Translations under genes and position numbers: made by a program
In this document: positions 12,426-19,552 of the stretch, piece by piece
How the letters are laid out: every line of letters begins with the position of its first letter
Numbering within the stretch: the stretch's first letter is position 1
Notes under the pieces: model-generated
What the model saw: the letters and a program-made list of their open reading frames with translations, nothing else
What the model was told of the DNA's origin: nothing
Database searches by the model: none
Assembly (NCBI GenBank): GCA_014379815.1
Contig: JACMLA010000346.1
Location: 1 to 19,552, forward strand
DNA length: 19,552 bases
Reading direction: 5' to 3'
Source: Bryobacteraceae bacterium
GTDB taxonomy: Bacteria > Acidobacteriota > Terriglobia > Bryobacterales > Bryobacteraceae

Positions 12426-13331
12426 TTGCACCGGCTCTGGTATACCGATCACTACGACATTCCTCTTCCGCCCGGACACAAGTTCCCGATGGCGAAGTAC
12501 CGCTTGCTTCGGGAAGCTCTGAGCACATCAGACAACTTCTGGTTTGAGCCAGCACCTCTGGCTACGGCCGATCAGATCGCCCTGGTTCACGACGAGCAAT
12601 ACATCAGTGATTTCCTGCTGGGAAGCCTGGATCCGCGAATCACGCGGAGAATCGGTTTTCCCTGGTCCGAGCACCTGGTCAAGCGCACTCTCGCTTCGGT
12701 AGGCGGAACGTTGAAGGCCGCTGGTGATGCCCTTGAGGACGGCTGGGGTGGGACACTTGCAGGCGGAACGCACCATGCTTTTCAAGCGGAAGGTTCTGGC
12801 TTTTGCGTGTTCAATGATATTGCGATTGCCATTCGCTCGTTACGCCTGAACCGCGTCAGTGTGGTCGATCTGGACGTTCACCAGGGCGACGGGACTGCGA
12901 AGATCTTTGCCGACGATCCGTCTGTCTTCACGTTGTCCTTGCATGGACGAGACAATTTCCCGTTCCGCAAGCAGGTCAGTCGATGGGACGTCCCGCTTCC
13001 TGACGGAACCACCGACGACGTTTACCTGCAAGCGCTTCGTAGCGCTCTGCCACATGCGTTCGAGTTCCGACCGTCGGCGGTCATCTACCAATCCGGAGTA
13101 GACGGTCTTGCGAGCGACAGACTGGGACGGTTGTCGCTATCGCATGACGGACTCCGGCAGCGCGATGAGCTGGTCTTTTCCGCCTGCAAAGAGGCGGGTA
13201 TACCCTGCGTGGTCACCCTCGGCGGAGGCTACTCCGACCCCATTTCACTCACCGTCGAAGCGCACCGCAACACCTTCGAAACAGCAGCGAGAATACTCGG
13301 AAGCGCTACTCGAAGTAGACCAGGCTGTTAA
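12426..13331 (+). CDS. Histone deacetylase-family (AcuC/HDAC-like) deacetylase
   Basis: A 301-aa zinc deacetylase of the arginase/HDAC fold. The active-site His pair is in GGTHHAF (H116, H117), zinc ligands lie in DLDVHQGDGT (D150, H152) and SGVDGLASDRLG (D226), and the substrate loop GGGYS is at 266-270. Bacterial members remove acetyl groups from proteins such as acetyl-CoA synthetase, or from small acetylated amines; the substrate here is open. The start is TTG 12426 (MHRLWYTDHYDIPLPPGHKF), which matches where the family begins. There is no ribosome site, and only 2 bp separate it from the BON gene stop, so translation probably depends on coupling. Its last 26 bp overlap the 3' end of the convergent peptidase gene. 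Confidence 0.92.
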   Translation: MHRLWYTDHYDIPLPPGHKFPMAKYRLLREALSTSDNFWFEPAPLATADQIALVHDEQYISDFLLGSLDPRITRRIGFPWSEHLVKRTLASVGGTLKAAGDALEDGWGGTLAGGTHHAFQAEGSGFCVFNDIAIAIRSLRLNRVSVVDLDVHQGDGTAKIFADDPSVFTLSLHGRDNFPFRKQVSRWDVPLPDGTTDDVYLQALRSALPHAFEFRPSAVIYQSGVDGLASDRLGRLSLSHDGLRQRDELVFSACKEAGIPCVVTLGGGYSDPISLTVEAHRNTFETAARILGSATRSRPGC

Positions 13332-15720
13332 AAAACATCTTGAAGGTCAGGTAGCTCTGAGCGCGATATTGGGGTCGCATTGCGAAAAGCACAACGTGCC
13401 CCGAGCCGATGGGAGCATCGACGACCGCAGCCTTTTTCTGAAGATACTTTTCGCCGAGTAACCACCCGGAAGCCAGCACCTTGCCTTCGCTGTAGCTCAC
13501 GACGGCTTTCTCGCGCGCTCCTGCTGGAATCTCAAACGCCGGGCTGTTCTCGAACCAAACCGTAAACTCGGGCGGCATGCCGTACAGCAGGGGACTGGCT
13601 TCCTGGCGTGTGACGTTCAGCAAGGAACCTGGAGCATAAAACTCGCGGTTGGAAACTCCCGAGAGAATGTTCTTTACGCCGAGTCCCAGATGCTGCGCCG
13701 CCCACTCGGACGAGTCGTTCAGAAAAACGGCTGTGCCACCCCGCGACACGAATCCTTTCAGTGCTTCGGTTCCCTTCTCTCCCAAACCACCTACATATTC
13801 GTCTGGCATGGCGCCTGGCTTATGACCGCTCTGGATGGCGGCAGGGTTCATCTCCGGGAAAACCAGGACATCGAAACGGCTGTTCAGATCCCCGGCGATT
13901 ATGTCCGCATTGCTAACACTGGTCTGCCGAAATCCGAAGTTGTCCAGCAGCCATCGGGTCCAGCCTTCGTCCATGCTGGGCACGTGTGCTTTGTACAGTC
14001 CGATTCTGGGCTGCCGGAGGCGGCGGGATCCATTCGCTTCGGCTAACAGGAAATCACCCGTCGCCGGATCGCGCCAGACATCTTTACCGGACTTCCACGT
14101 CTGATTGATTGCTCTCCAGGAATCTGTGTCGGAGGATGCCAGAACCTTGCCCTGCGTGGGGCGCTTCGGGAATGCAAACTCGTTTACCCGTTCCAGGGAA
14201 GCAGAGACCGGACTCTCAAGAGTATCCACCGCAACCCCCATCAAAAGAGGCAGTGTCTGCGCCGTAACGTCATACGGGCGCTTTGGAGGACCTCCTGGAT
14301 ACAGGCGCAAGTCGGGGTACTGCTGACGTTCCAGCAAAGTTTTCGCGAAGGATCCGTAGGGTTGCTGTAGCCGGATTACGAAGCTGCCAGCCGGGTACTC
14401 TTTCCCCCCGGCGGAGAACGCGCTTCGGGAGCGTTCAATCTCTACCTGGCCGAAATGTAAGGTGTCGAGCAAGACCTTTGTGGCACCGGGGTCGTACTGA
14501 TCTGAGGAGATCACAAAAGCTGAGGGACTGCTACGGGTCACAGCCTTCTGTCCCACCTTGTAGAAAGCACGCAAGAGATCTTCGCGCCGGACCGCTGCCT
14601 GATACAGGCACGACTCCAGAGTTATCAACTGGTCGTCCACTATGTCGCGAACCTTCCACTCTCCACCGAGCCATGGCTCGAGGTAATTCCAGCTTCGTTG
14701 CTGCGGATCATAGCCAAGCGCGTTGCGGTTGATATCTTCAGGACGGATCGTAACCGGAGTAGCAAGTTTCGCACTGGCCGACTCGCTTAAGATCCGCATA
14801 CCTCCGTGATACGCCTGGTAGTGCCGCGCAGGCGTCCAGAAGTCATACAGGGCGTTGATCGCAACACCTTTGCGCCCGGAGGCAGTCAGATCGGAGGCCA
14901 TCGTGGCACCAATTGCATTCGCCATTTGAGCCAGAATGGGATCGACATTTGGATCGATGGGATCCATCCAGGGCGGCACAAACATGCGCGACGCGTTCGC
15001 TCCCTGCTGATGCACGTCGTAGACGATCTGAGGATGCCAGACGTTGTGCAGCTTCGAGATTGTCAACCTCGTTTCCGGCTGAGAAAAGATATACCAGTCG
15101 CGGTTATTATCGTGGCCGACGTACTTGTGATAGAGCTCCGGAGGGCTCGTGCCTTCGTGTGGAGTTCCGAGTGTTTTCAAGTACCAGTCGCGAACGATAT
15201 CGACACCATCCGGATTCAGGGAAGGTACCAGAATGAAGATGGTATTTGCGAGAATTGCCCGCGATTTCAGACTGTCCTTCGTGAGCAGGTTATAGGCGAA
15301 TTCAACGGCCGTCATCGTTGACGCTACTTCGGTCGAGTGAATGGAGCAGGTTATCAGGACTACTGACTTGCCTTCGGTAATCAGACGCAGGGCTTCGGTG
15401 TCGGACGTCTTGCGGGGGTCGGCAAGTTTGGCCTGAATGTCTCTGTACTTATCCAGATTCCGGAGGGTGTCGGAGTTGGCGATGAAGGCCGCAATCATCG
15501 GCTTTCCGCCAACGGTTTTTCCCAGCGTTTCGATCCGGATCCGGTCGCTTTCTTTAGCAAGAGTGCTGAAGTATCCCAGCACTTTGTCCCAGGCGACCAG
15601 TTGCCGGTCGGCACCCATTCGGTGACCGAACCAGCTTTCCGGCGAGGGAACAGCAGCGTGGCTGACCCGGCACAACAGCGAGCACACAAGAAGAGAATTG
15701 CGGATCAGCCTCGAAACCAT
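13306..15720 (-). CDS. Secreted M14-family zinc carboxypeptidase, large form
   Basis: An 804-aa exported metallopeptidase. The signal peptide (MVSRLIRNSLLVCSLLCRVS, HAA) should be cleaved near residues 21-23. The M14 catalytic domain covers about 40-370: zinc ligands H128 and E131 in SIHSTE, third ligand H237 in VYDVHQQG, and the Arg-containing HDNNRDWY (R207) for binding the substrate carboxylate. The second half (about 400-804) is a large beta/alpha region ending in a class I amidotransferase-like fold (GHVVLFAMRPQYRAQSYLTF) seen in many large soil-bacterial M14 proteins. It probably trims peptides in the periplasm or outside the cell. ATG 15720 is chosen because it begins the signal peptide; an upstream GAGG is 12 bp away. 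It follows fabH by 40 bp on the same strand. Confidence 0.92.
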   Translation of the reverse strand: MVSRLIRNSLLVCSLLCRVSHAAVPSPESWFGHRMGADRQLVAWDKVLGYFSTLAKESDRIRIETLGKTVGGKPMIAAFIANSDTLRNLDKYRDIQAKLADPRKTSDTEALRLITEGKSVVLITCSIHSTEVASTMTAVEFAYNLLTKDSLKSRAILANTIFILVPSLNPDGVDIVRDWYLKTLGTPHEGTSPPELYHKYVGHDNNRDWYIFSQPETRLTISKLHNVWHPQIVYDVHQQGANASRMFVPPWMDPIDPNVDPILAQMANAIGATMASDLTASGRKGVAINALYDFWTPARHYQAYHGGMRILSESASAKLATPVTIRPEDINRNALGYDPQQRSWNYLEPWLGGEWKVRDIVDDQLITLESCLYQAAVRREDLLRAFYKVGQKAVTRSSPSAFVISSDQYDPGATKVLLDTLHFGQVEIERSRSAFSAGGKEYPAGSFVIRLQQPYGSFAKTLLERQQYPDLRLYPGGPPKRPYDVTAQTLPLLMGVAVDTLESPVSASLERVNEFAFPKRPTQGKVLASSDTDSWRAINQTWKSGKDVWRDPATGDFLLAEANGSRRLRQPRIGLYKAHVPSMDEGWTRWLLDNFGFRQTSVSNADIIAGDLNSRFDVLVFPEMNPAAIQSGHKPGAMPDEYVGGLGEKGTEALKGFVSRGGTAVFLNDSSEWAAQHLGLGVKNILSGVSNREFYAPGSLLNVTRQEASPLLYGMPPEFTVWFENSPAFEIPAGAREKAVVSYSEGKVLASGWLLGEKYLQKKAAVVDAPIGSGHVVLFAMRPQYRAQSYLTFKMFFNSLVYFE

Positions 15721-15760
15721 CAGCTTTACTTTGCCTCGATGTTTTTTAACTAAGTGTTTT

Positions 15761-16747
15761 TTAATAGGACCAGCGCCACAAATTCGCGCCCGCGGTAAAT
15801 CCAGCACCAACTGCGGCAAACAGCACAAGGTCGCCCTTCTTCAGTTTTCCCTGCTCAAGAGCGTCGCTGGTAGCAAGAGGAATGGTGGCTGCTGTTGTGT
15901 TGCCAAACCGATCGATATTGACGATTACGTCGTTAAGTCCAAGGCGTTCTGCCGCTGCGCAGATGATCCGCTTATTTGCCTGATGCGGAATGAGAATCTT
16001 TACTTCTTCCGGGCGAATCTGGTGTTTTTCCAGCACGTCCCGGCAGATCTCAAACATCTTGCGAACCGCGAACTTAAAGACCTGCCCACCTTCCTGCTTG
16101 ACGTAATGCAGTTTCTGCTCGACCGTTTCATGCGTGGAGGGCATCCTGCTTCCGCCGGCGGGCATGTGTAAGTTCAGCGCGCCCGAGCCGTCCAGCTCGT
16201 TGTGGAATCCCACGAAACCGTCGTTTCCCTCGTCATCGGTGTACTCGACGATCATGGCGCCGGCGCCGTCTCCGAACAGGACACATGTGGATCTGTCGGT
16301 GTAGTCGATGATTCGCGACATGGTGTCCGAACCGACTACAAGAACCTTGCGGTGAGATCCACCGGCGCAAAGATGTGCCGCTGTTGTCAACCCGTAAACA
16401 AAGCTGGAGCACGCCGCGCTGATGTCGAAGCCCCAGGCGCGTTTCGCCCCAAGGGCGTTCTGCACGATGCATGCGGTCGAGGGAAACATGTGGTCCGGTG
16501 TGACTGTGCACACCAGAATCGCATCCAATTCGCCGGCTTCCACCCCGGCCTGTTCCAGTGCCAGGCGGCTCGCCGCAATCGCCATATCCGAAGTGGCCAT
16601 GTCTGGTGGGGCAATGTGTCTCTGCCGGATTCCTGTCCGCTCCACGATCCACTTATCGGTTGTGTCCACCATCTCCGACAAATCGTGATTCGTGAGCAGG
16701 CGCGGCGGCACATAACATCCGACGCCGGTGATTTTTGCCCTGGGCAA
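15761..16747 (-). CDS. fabH: Beta-ketoacyl-ACP synthase III
   Basis: A 328-aa condensing enzyme that starts fatty-acid synthesis by joining acyl-CoA to malonyl-ACP. The catalytic triad is complete: Cys in SAACSSFVYG, His in IPHQANKR and Asn in RFGNTTAATI. The family's TTDKWIVERTGIRQRHIA, CTVTPDHMFP and FGDGAGAMIVE segments are all present. I place the start at TTG 16747 (MPRAKITGVGCYVPPRLLTN) because a perfect GGAGG stands four bases before it and FabH proteins begin at this point. ATG 16762 would turn that ribosome site into coding sequence (MFGGKL), and GTG 16804 is further out still. No other fatty-acid genes are in the window. It diverges from the SprT-like gene. Confidence 0.95.
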   Translation of the reverse strand: MPRAKITGVGCYVPPRLLTNHDLSEMVDTTDKWIVERTGIRQRHIAPPDMATSDMAIAASRLALEQAGVEAGELDAILVCTVTPDHMFPSTACIVQNALGAKRAWGFDISAACSSFVYGLTTAAHLCAGGSHRKVLVVGSDTMSRIIDYTDRSTCVLFGDGAGAMIVEYTDDEGNDGFVGFHNELDGSGALNLHMPAGGSRMPSTHETVEQKLHYVKQEGGQVFKFAVRKMFEICRDVLEKHQIRPEEVKILIPHQANKRIICAAAERLGLNDVIVNIDRFGNTTAATIPLATSDALEQGKLKKGDLVLFAAVGAGFTAGANLWRWSY

Positions 16748-16923
16748 CTTTCCTCCAAACATCTGGAACGAGGTCTCTGCGGGCGATCCGCAAAGGCGGT
16801 GCACTCACAAAGGAGGCGACAAACCCATTTCCGAATGGTGTCCTACATCCCGCTCAAATGAAACTTACATGGTACCCCCGACTCCTGCAGGTACAAAACC
16901 CGCTAAGCGTAATCCAGCCCAGG

Positions 16924-16929
16924 TACAAT
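16924..16929 (+). promoter_or_regulatory. Possible -10 (TACAAT) for the SprT-like gene
   Basis: GGTACAATCAAGGCGAATG has a near-consensus TACAAT ending 8 bp before ATG 16938, the same spacing as at the BON gene. It could drive a leaderless or very short-leader message. No convincing -35 is visible. Confidence 0.35.
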
Positions 16930-16937
16930 CAAGGCGA

Positions 16938-17651
16938 ATGCAGCCGGCGCATGGGAGCACCCTGTCTTTCGAAACACCTCATGAAATTTACGCCCGGGTG
17001 TTTCAGGCACTAAAGCCCCGGTCGAACGTACCTTTGGTAAAGCTGGAGTTCTGCCCATTCGCAAACGCCAACAGCTTTATCCGGCTGGAGAACGGTGAAC
17101 TCGAGGTGCGAATCACGGACCTGCTGTCCGATGCCCCTGCCGGAGTCATTGAAGCGCTCGCGTGGATTTTGCTTTCCCGTCTGGCCCGAAAGACAGTCCC
17201 TCCGGGCTTTGCACACTGCTACCGGCTGTACCTGAACCGCCGGGACGTCCGGCTGCGCCTGCACGCGTTACGGCAGCAGAGGGGGCGCAAATACTTGCGC
17301 GATCCCAAGGGCCGGGCTTTCGATCTGACTCAGCTTTTTGAGGATTTGAATCTGCGTTTTTTTGGTGGAATGATGGCGCGACCTGCGCTGGGCTGGAGTT
17401 TACGTCCCTCCCGCACGACCCTCGGCCACTATGATCCGTGCCACCACGCGATCGTTCTGAGTTCCCTGATGGATCGGCCTGAGGTTCCCCGACTTGCGGT
17501 GGAGTACGTGATGTTCCACGAGATGCTCCACCTGCGCCATCCGGTCGAACATAGGGGTGCCAGACGCTGCGTCCACACTCCGGAATTCAAGGCTGCAGAG
17601 CGCCAGTTTCCTCAGCTCGCCGAGGCACGGACGCTCCTTCGATTTTTGTGA
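16938..17651 (+). CDS. SprT-like zinc metalloprotease-domain protein
   Basis: A 237-aa cytosolic protein with a SprT-like/M48-like zinc centre. The HExxH motif is in VMFHEMLHLRHPVE (H194, H198) and a likely third ligand lies in CVHTPEFKAAERQF (H213). The N-terminal half (about 12-90) holds a conserved ITDLLSDAPAGVIEALAWIL segment that may bind DNA or partner proteins. The middle (DLNLRFFGGMMARPALGW) is the standard lead-in of SprT domains. Eukaryotic Spartan and some bacterial relatives cut DNA-protein crosslinks, but the role of this group is not established. The start is uncertain: ATG 16938 has AAGG just before it; ATG 16869 adds 23 basic residues whose codons differ from the rest. Its stop is 12 bp from that of motB, converging. 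Confidence 0.82.
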   Translation: MQPAHGSTLSFETPHEIYARVFQALKPRSNVPLVKLEFCPFANANSFIRLENGELEVRITDLLSDAPAGVIEALAWILLSRLARKTVPPGFAHCYRLYLNRRDVRLRLHALRQQRGRKYLRDPKGRAFDLTQLFEDLNLRFFGGMMARPALGWSLRPSRTTLGHYDPCHHAIVLSSLMDRPEVPRLAVEYVMFHEMLHLRHPVEHRGARRCVHTPEFKAAERQFPQLAEARTLLRFL

Positions 17652-17663
17652 TCTCAGATCGCG

Positions 17664-18464
17664 TTAATGATGTGCGGGAGGGGCAGCAGGCTTCGCGGCA
17701 GTTTTTCCGGCCACTTCAGGTTCGCCGGCCACGGGTGCCATGCTCTGGACCACGATCGTGATGCGTCGGTTGGAGCGATTAGCAGGATCTTTGGGTATTC
17801 TCAACAGCTGGTCCGCATAGCCCCGAACCTGAGTCACCTGATCAGGACGTATGCCTGTTGACTGCATGACCCGGCGCGCTGCATTGGCGCGGTCGGAGGA
17901 TAATTCCCAATTGGTATACGCATTGGCGTGCGCATAAGGTAGCGAGTCGGTATGACCCTCAATCAAAACGGTGTTTTTGACTTTGCCGACTTCAGCGGCA
18001 ACGACGCTTAGCAACTGAGAGCCTCCGCCGGTAGGAACAGAGCTGCCAGACTGAAAAAACATTCCGTCTTCTACTTCAAGGAACTCAATCCGCAAACCCT
18101 CGCCGGTGACATTCATTTTCACTTTGTCTTTCAGCGCCTGATTAAGATTAGGCAGCATTTTGAACGCTTCTTCCAGCTTCTCTTTCAGCTGATTCAAATC
18201 TGTCTTTGCCAGCTGGAGTGTCGTCCCTGAACCGGCTTGTCCGGTCCCAGACCCGGCTTTGAATCCCTGCGGATCGTTGAAGTACCCTGACACGGATTCT
18301 TTTACCTGAGGGGTACTGTTCATGAGCCACAGAACGATGAAGAGCGCCATCATCGCCGTCACAAAATCTGCGTACGCCACCTTCCAGGCGCCGCCGTGGT
18401 GCGCATGACCATGCTTTTTCTTCTTCTTGATGATGATGACGGGCGCCAGTGCGGAGTGAGCCAT
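17664..18464 (-). CDS. motB: Flagellar motor stator protein MotB
   Basis: A 266-aa stator subunit. A basic cytoplasmic N-terminus (IIIKKKKKHGHAHHGG) leads into one membrane helix, VAYADFVTAMMALFIVLWLM (29-48), with the proton-carrying aspartate D33. The OmpA-like peptidoglycan-binding domain (about 160-245: VLIEGHTDSLPYAHANAYTN, then ELSSDRANAARRVM) anchors the stator to the wall, and a Pro/Ala tail ends the protein. The plug/linker is at 50-85 (STPQVKESVSGYFNDPQGF). The Asp and TATAMMALF-type surroundings indicate the H+-driven MotB class. The start ATG shares a base with the motA stop (TAATG), so the pair is translationally coupled. Confidence 0.96.
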   Translation of the reverse strand: MAHSALAPVIIIKKKKKHGHAHHGGAWKVAYADFVTAMMALFIVLWLMNSTPQVKESVSGYFNDPQGFKAGSGTGQAGSGTTLQLAKTDLNQLKEKLEEAFKMLPNLNQALKDKVKMNVTGEGLRIEFLEVEDGMFFQSGSSVPTGGGSQLLSVVAAEVGKVKNTVLIEGHTDSLPYAHANAYTNWELSSDRANAARRVMQSTGIRPDQVTQVRGYADQLLRIPKDPANRSNRRITIVVQSMAPVAGEPEVAGKTAAKPAAPPAHH

Positions 18465-19381
18465 TACTTACCCGCCCCTGCCGCCGCAGCCGCTTCTGCC
18501 GGGGCCCCGCCACCCTTACAGGCAGATTCCAGGTCGCTAAAACCCGGCCTGATCCGTAGGGGGATCGAACGTCGTCCATGCTCAACGGCCATCAGAGGGG
18601 AAGTGCCTTTGACGTAAGCAATCACCGCACTCCGCAAACACATGAGGTACTCATGATGTCCGTGATTTAGCATGCCAAGGCGCGTTGCAAACGGTCCGAC
18701 TACTCCGTAGCAGAGCAGAATTCCAAGGAAGGTTCCGACGAGTGCTGCCGCCACTTTGTGTCCAATCTCTTCCGGTGGACCACCCAGCGCGCCCATTGTG
18801 ATCACAACTCCAAGCACGGCGGCGACGATGCCGAAACCGGGCAGCGCATCCGCGACGCTTTGTAGCGCAGATACAGGCTGAGCAGACTCTTCCTGCTGAG
18901 ACTCTGCATCGACTTCCATTAATTCGTCCAGATCATGAGCGGATCCACCCATCAAAGACATGCGCAAGGTGTCGCAAACGTAGTTCAGGGATGCCTTGTC
19001 TTTGACAAAAGCCGGGTAGGTGGAAAAAGTGGAACCGCCCGCGGGATTCTCGACCTCGGCTTCCAAAGCCTGATCTCCCTGCTTCCGCCCTAACGAGAAG
19101 ACCGCAAACAACATCTTCAACGTCTCCAGGTACACCTTTTTGTTGTAGTGGTCAGGCGTGAAGCACTTGAGAATATTACTCAGAGCTTTGGTAATGACGT
19201 AAATGGGGTTGGAAATCAGGGCGGCGCCGAGAGCGGTACCACCGATAATCACCAGTTCGGCAGGCTGCATCAGCACCATCAGCTGCCCATGCTCCATAAG
19301 ATACCCGCCGATGACAGCGCCAATTACAATCAAAAGACCAAGAATTGTGAACACGCTTTGGTTAGGCAAGTGACACGCCAA
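18464..19381 (-). CDS. motA: Flagellar motor stator protein MotA
   Basis: A 305-aa inner-membrane protein with four membrane helices: two near the N-terminus (about 10-28 and 37-57) and two later (about 180-199 and 208-232). The key prolines are in LPGFGIVAAVLGVV (P181) and VVGPFATRL (P230). The cytoplasmic loop that meets the rotor FliG has R99 and E107 in LGRKQGDQALEAEVENP. With MotB it forms the proton channel that turns the flagellum. The start is unsure: TTG 19381 gives the longest form; TTG 19369 and GTG 19354 (VFTILGLLIVIGAVIGGYLM) are closer to where MotA usually begins. No strong ribosome site is visible. It lies 30 bp after purK on the same strand. Confidence 0.95.
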   Translation of the reverse strand: MACHLPNQSVFTILGLLIVIGAVIGGYLMEHGQLMVLMQPAELVIIGGTALGAALISNPIYVITKALSNILKCFTPDHYNKKVYLETLKMLFAVFSLGRKQGDQALEAEVENPAGGSTFSTYPAFVKDKASLNYVCDTLRMSLMGGSAHDLDELMEVDAESQQEESAQPVSALQSVADALPGFGIVAAVLGVVITMGALGGPPEEIGHKVAAALVGTFLGILLCYGVVGPFATRLGMLNHGHHEYLMCLRSAVIAYVKGTSPLMAVEHGRRSIPLRIRPGFSDLESACKGGGAPAEAAAAAGAGK

Positions 19382-19411
19382 ACCAAACGCGGTCCCACAA
19401 ACCTGGTCGGA

Positions 19412-19552
19412 TTAGTGCTCCCGCTCTGGCGCAAAGAGGAGTTCGCGAGCTGCCCGGACCCGGGCTTCCGCGTGCGAACCAATGGCGGTCAGGTGACCCA
19501 TTTTGCGACCTGTCCGGGGCTCCAGCTTGCCGTACAAATGCAGCTTAACTCC
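19412..19552 (-). CDS. purK: PurK C-terminus (5-(carboxyamino)imidazole ribonucleotide synthase), partial
   Basis: Forty-six codons plus a stop read in from the right edge: VKLHLYGKLEPRTGRKMGHL followed by TAIGSHAEARVRAARELLF. The HLYGK...RTGRKMGHLT segment is the conserved C-terminal end of PurK, the ATP-grasp enzyme that carboxylates AIR in purine synthesis. Only the last part is in the window, so length and start cannot be judged. It reads toward motA with 30 bp between. Confidence 0.85.
   Translation of the reverse strand, partial: GVKLHLYGKLEPRTGRKMGHLTAIGSHAEARVRAARELLFAPEREH

Noticed and set aside
13327..15750. Perfect 13-bp inverted copies of GTTAAAAAACATC at both ends of the M14 peptidase gene, resembling transposon ends
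   Set aside because: The left copy encodes part of the peptidase C-terminus, the sequence is A/T-rich, and a few 13-bp inverted matches are expected by chance in a window this size. No target duplication was seen.
15740..15764. Two direct copies of TGTTTTTTAA between fabH and the M14 gene
   Set aside because: Short T-rich sequence 15 bp apart; it could be slippage or a weak terminator, but no stem precedes it.
1..19552. CRISPR array, tRNA, rRNA or riboswitch
   Set aside because: No regularly spaced repeats, cloverleaf-like or rRNA-like stretches, or recognisable riboswitch cores were found by reading; a covariance-model scan could still reveal small RNAs.

Overview
The window is a compact, mid-to-high GC bacterial chromosome segment with short intergenic gaps, many overlapping start and stop codons, and frequent GTG/TTG starts. 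Gene content is mostly housekeeping (cysK, fabH, phoH-ybeY-corC-era, purK, motAB) mixed with conserved genes of unknown role. The style of several proteins (JAB/TonB fusion, large secreted M14 peptidase, standalone SprT-like protein, BON protein, WHGILHRQEPD-type hypothetical) suggests Acidobacteriota, perhaps the Solibacter/Bryobacter side. This is inferred from recall of similar proteins. No rRNA marker is present, so the assignment is tentative.

Layout. 1-700 (minus): a type II toxin-antitoxin locus cut by the window edge. The HTH antitoxin reads open, but the Gp49/HigB-like toxin carries two single-base frameshifts; a perfect palindrome lies upstream. 927-4076 (minus): a tight run of patatin-like phospholipase, unknown 110-aa protein, 2H-phosphoesterase, Rrf2-family regulator and cysK. 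The regulator has no cysteine and a strong operator-like inverted repeat sits before its start, which suggests a CymR-type cysteine regulator paired with its cysteine synthase. 4136-5399 (plus): an unknown 188-aa gene, then a second, apparently intact RelE/ParE-type module bracketed by two 51-bp direct repeats. The left repeat covers the 3' end of the unknown gene. 5437-6648 (plus): an orphan HlyD/MacA-like adaptor. 6719-8200 (plus): a three-part fusion of a JAMM-like domain, one membrane segment, a proline-rich linker and a TonB C-terminal-like domain.

8294-12081 (plus) is the phoH-ybeY-corC-era block for RNA and ribosome maintenance plus a CBS membrane protein. It is followed by a secreted BON protein and an HDAC-family deacetylase, whose 3' end overlaps a convergent M14 metallopeptidase. 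fabH lies upstream of the peptidase on the minus strand and diverges from an SprT-like metalloprotease gene. The right end (minus) holds the C-terminus of purK followed by motA and motB, the stator of the flagellar motor; no other flagellar gene is present.

The most interesting points are the JAMM-TM-TonB fusion with an altered metal motif, the toxin-antitoxin cassette between 51-bp direct repeats, the overlapping patatin/unknown/2H-phosphoesterase trio, and the cysteine-free Rrf2 regulator with its operator next to cysK. No CRISPR array, tRNA, rRNA, transposase or integrase was seen.
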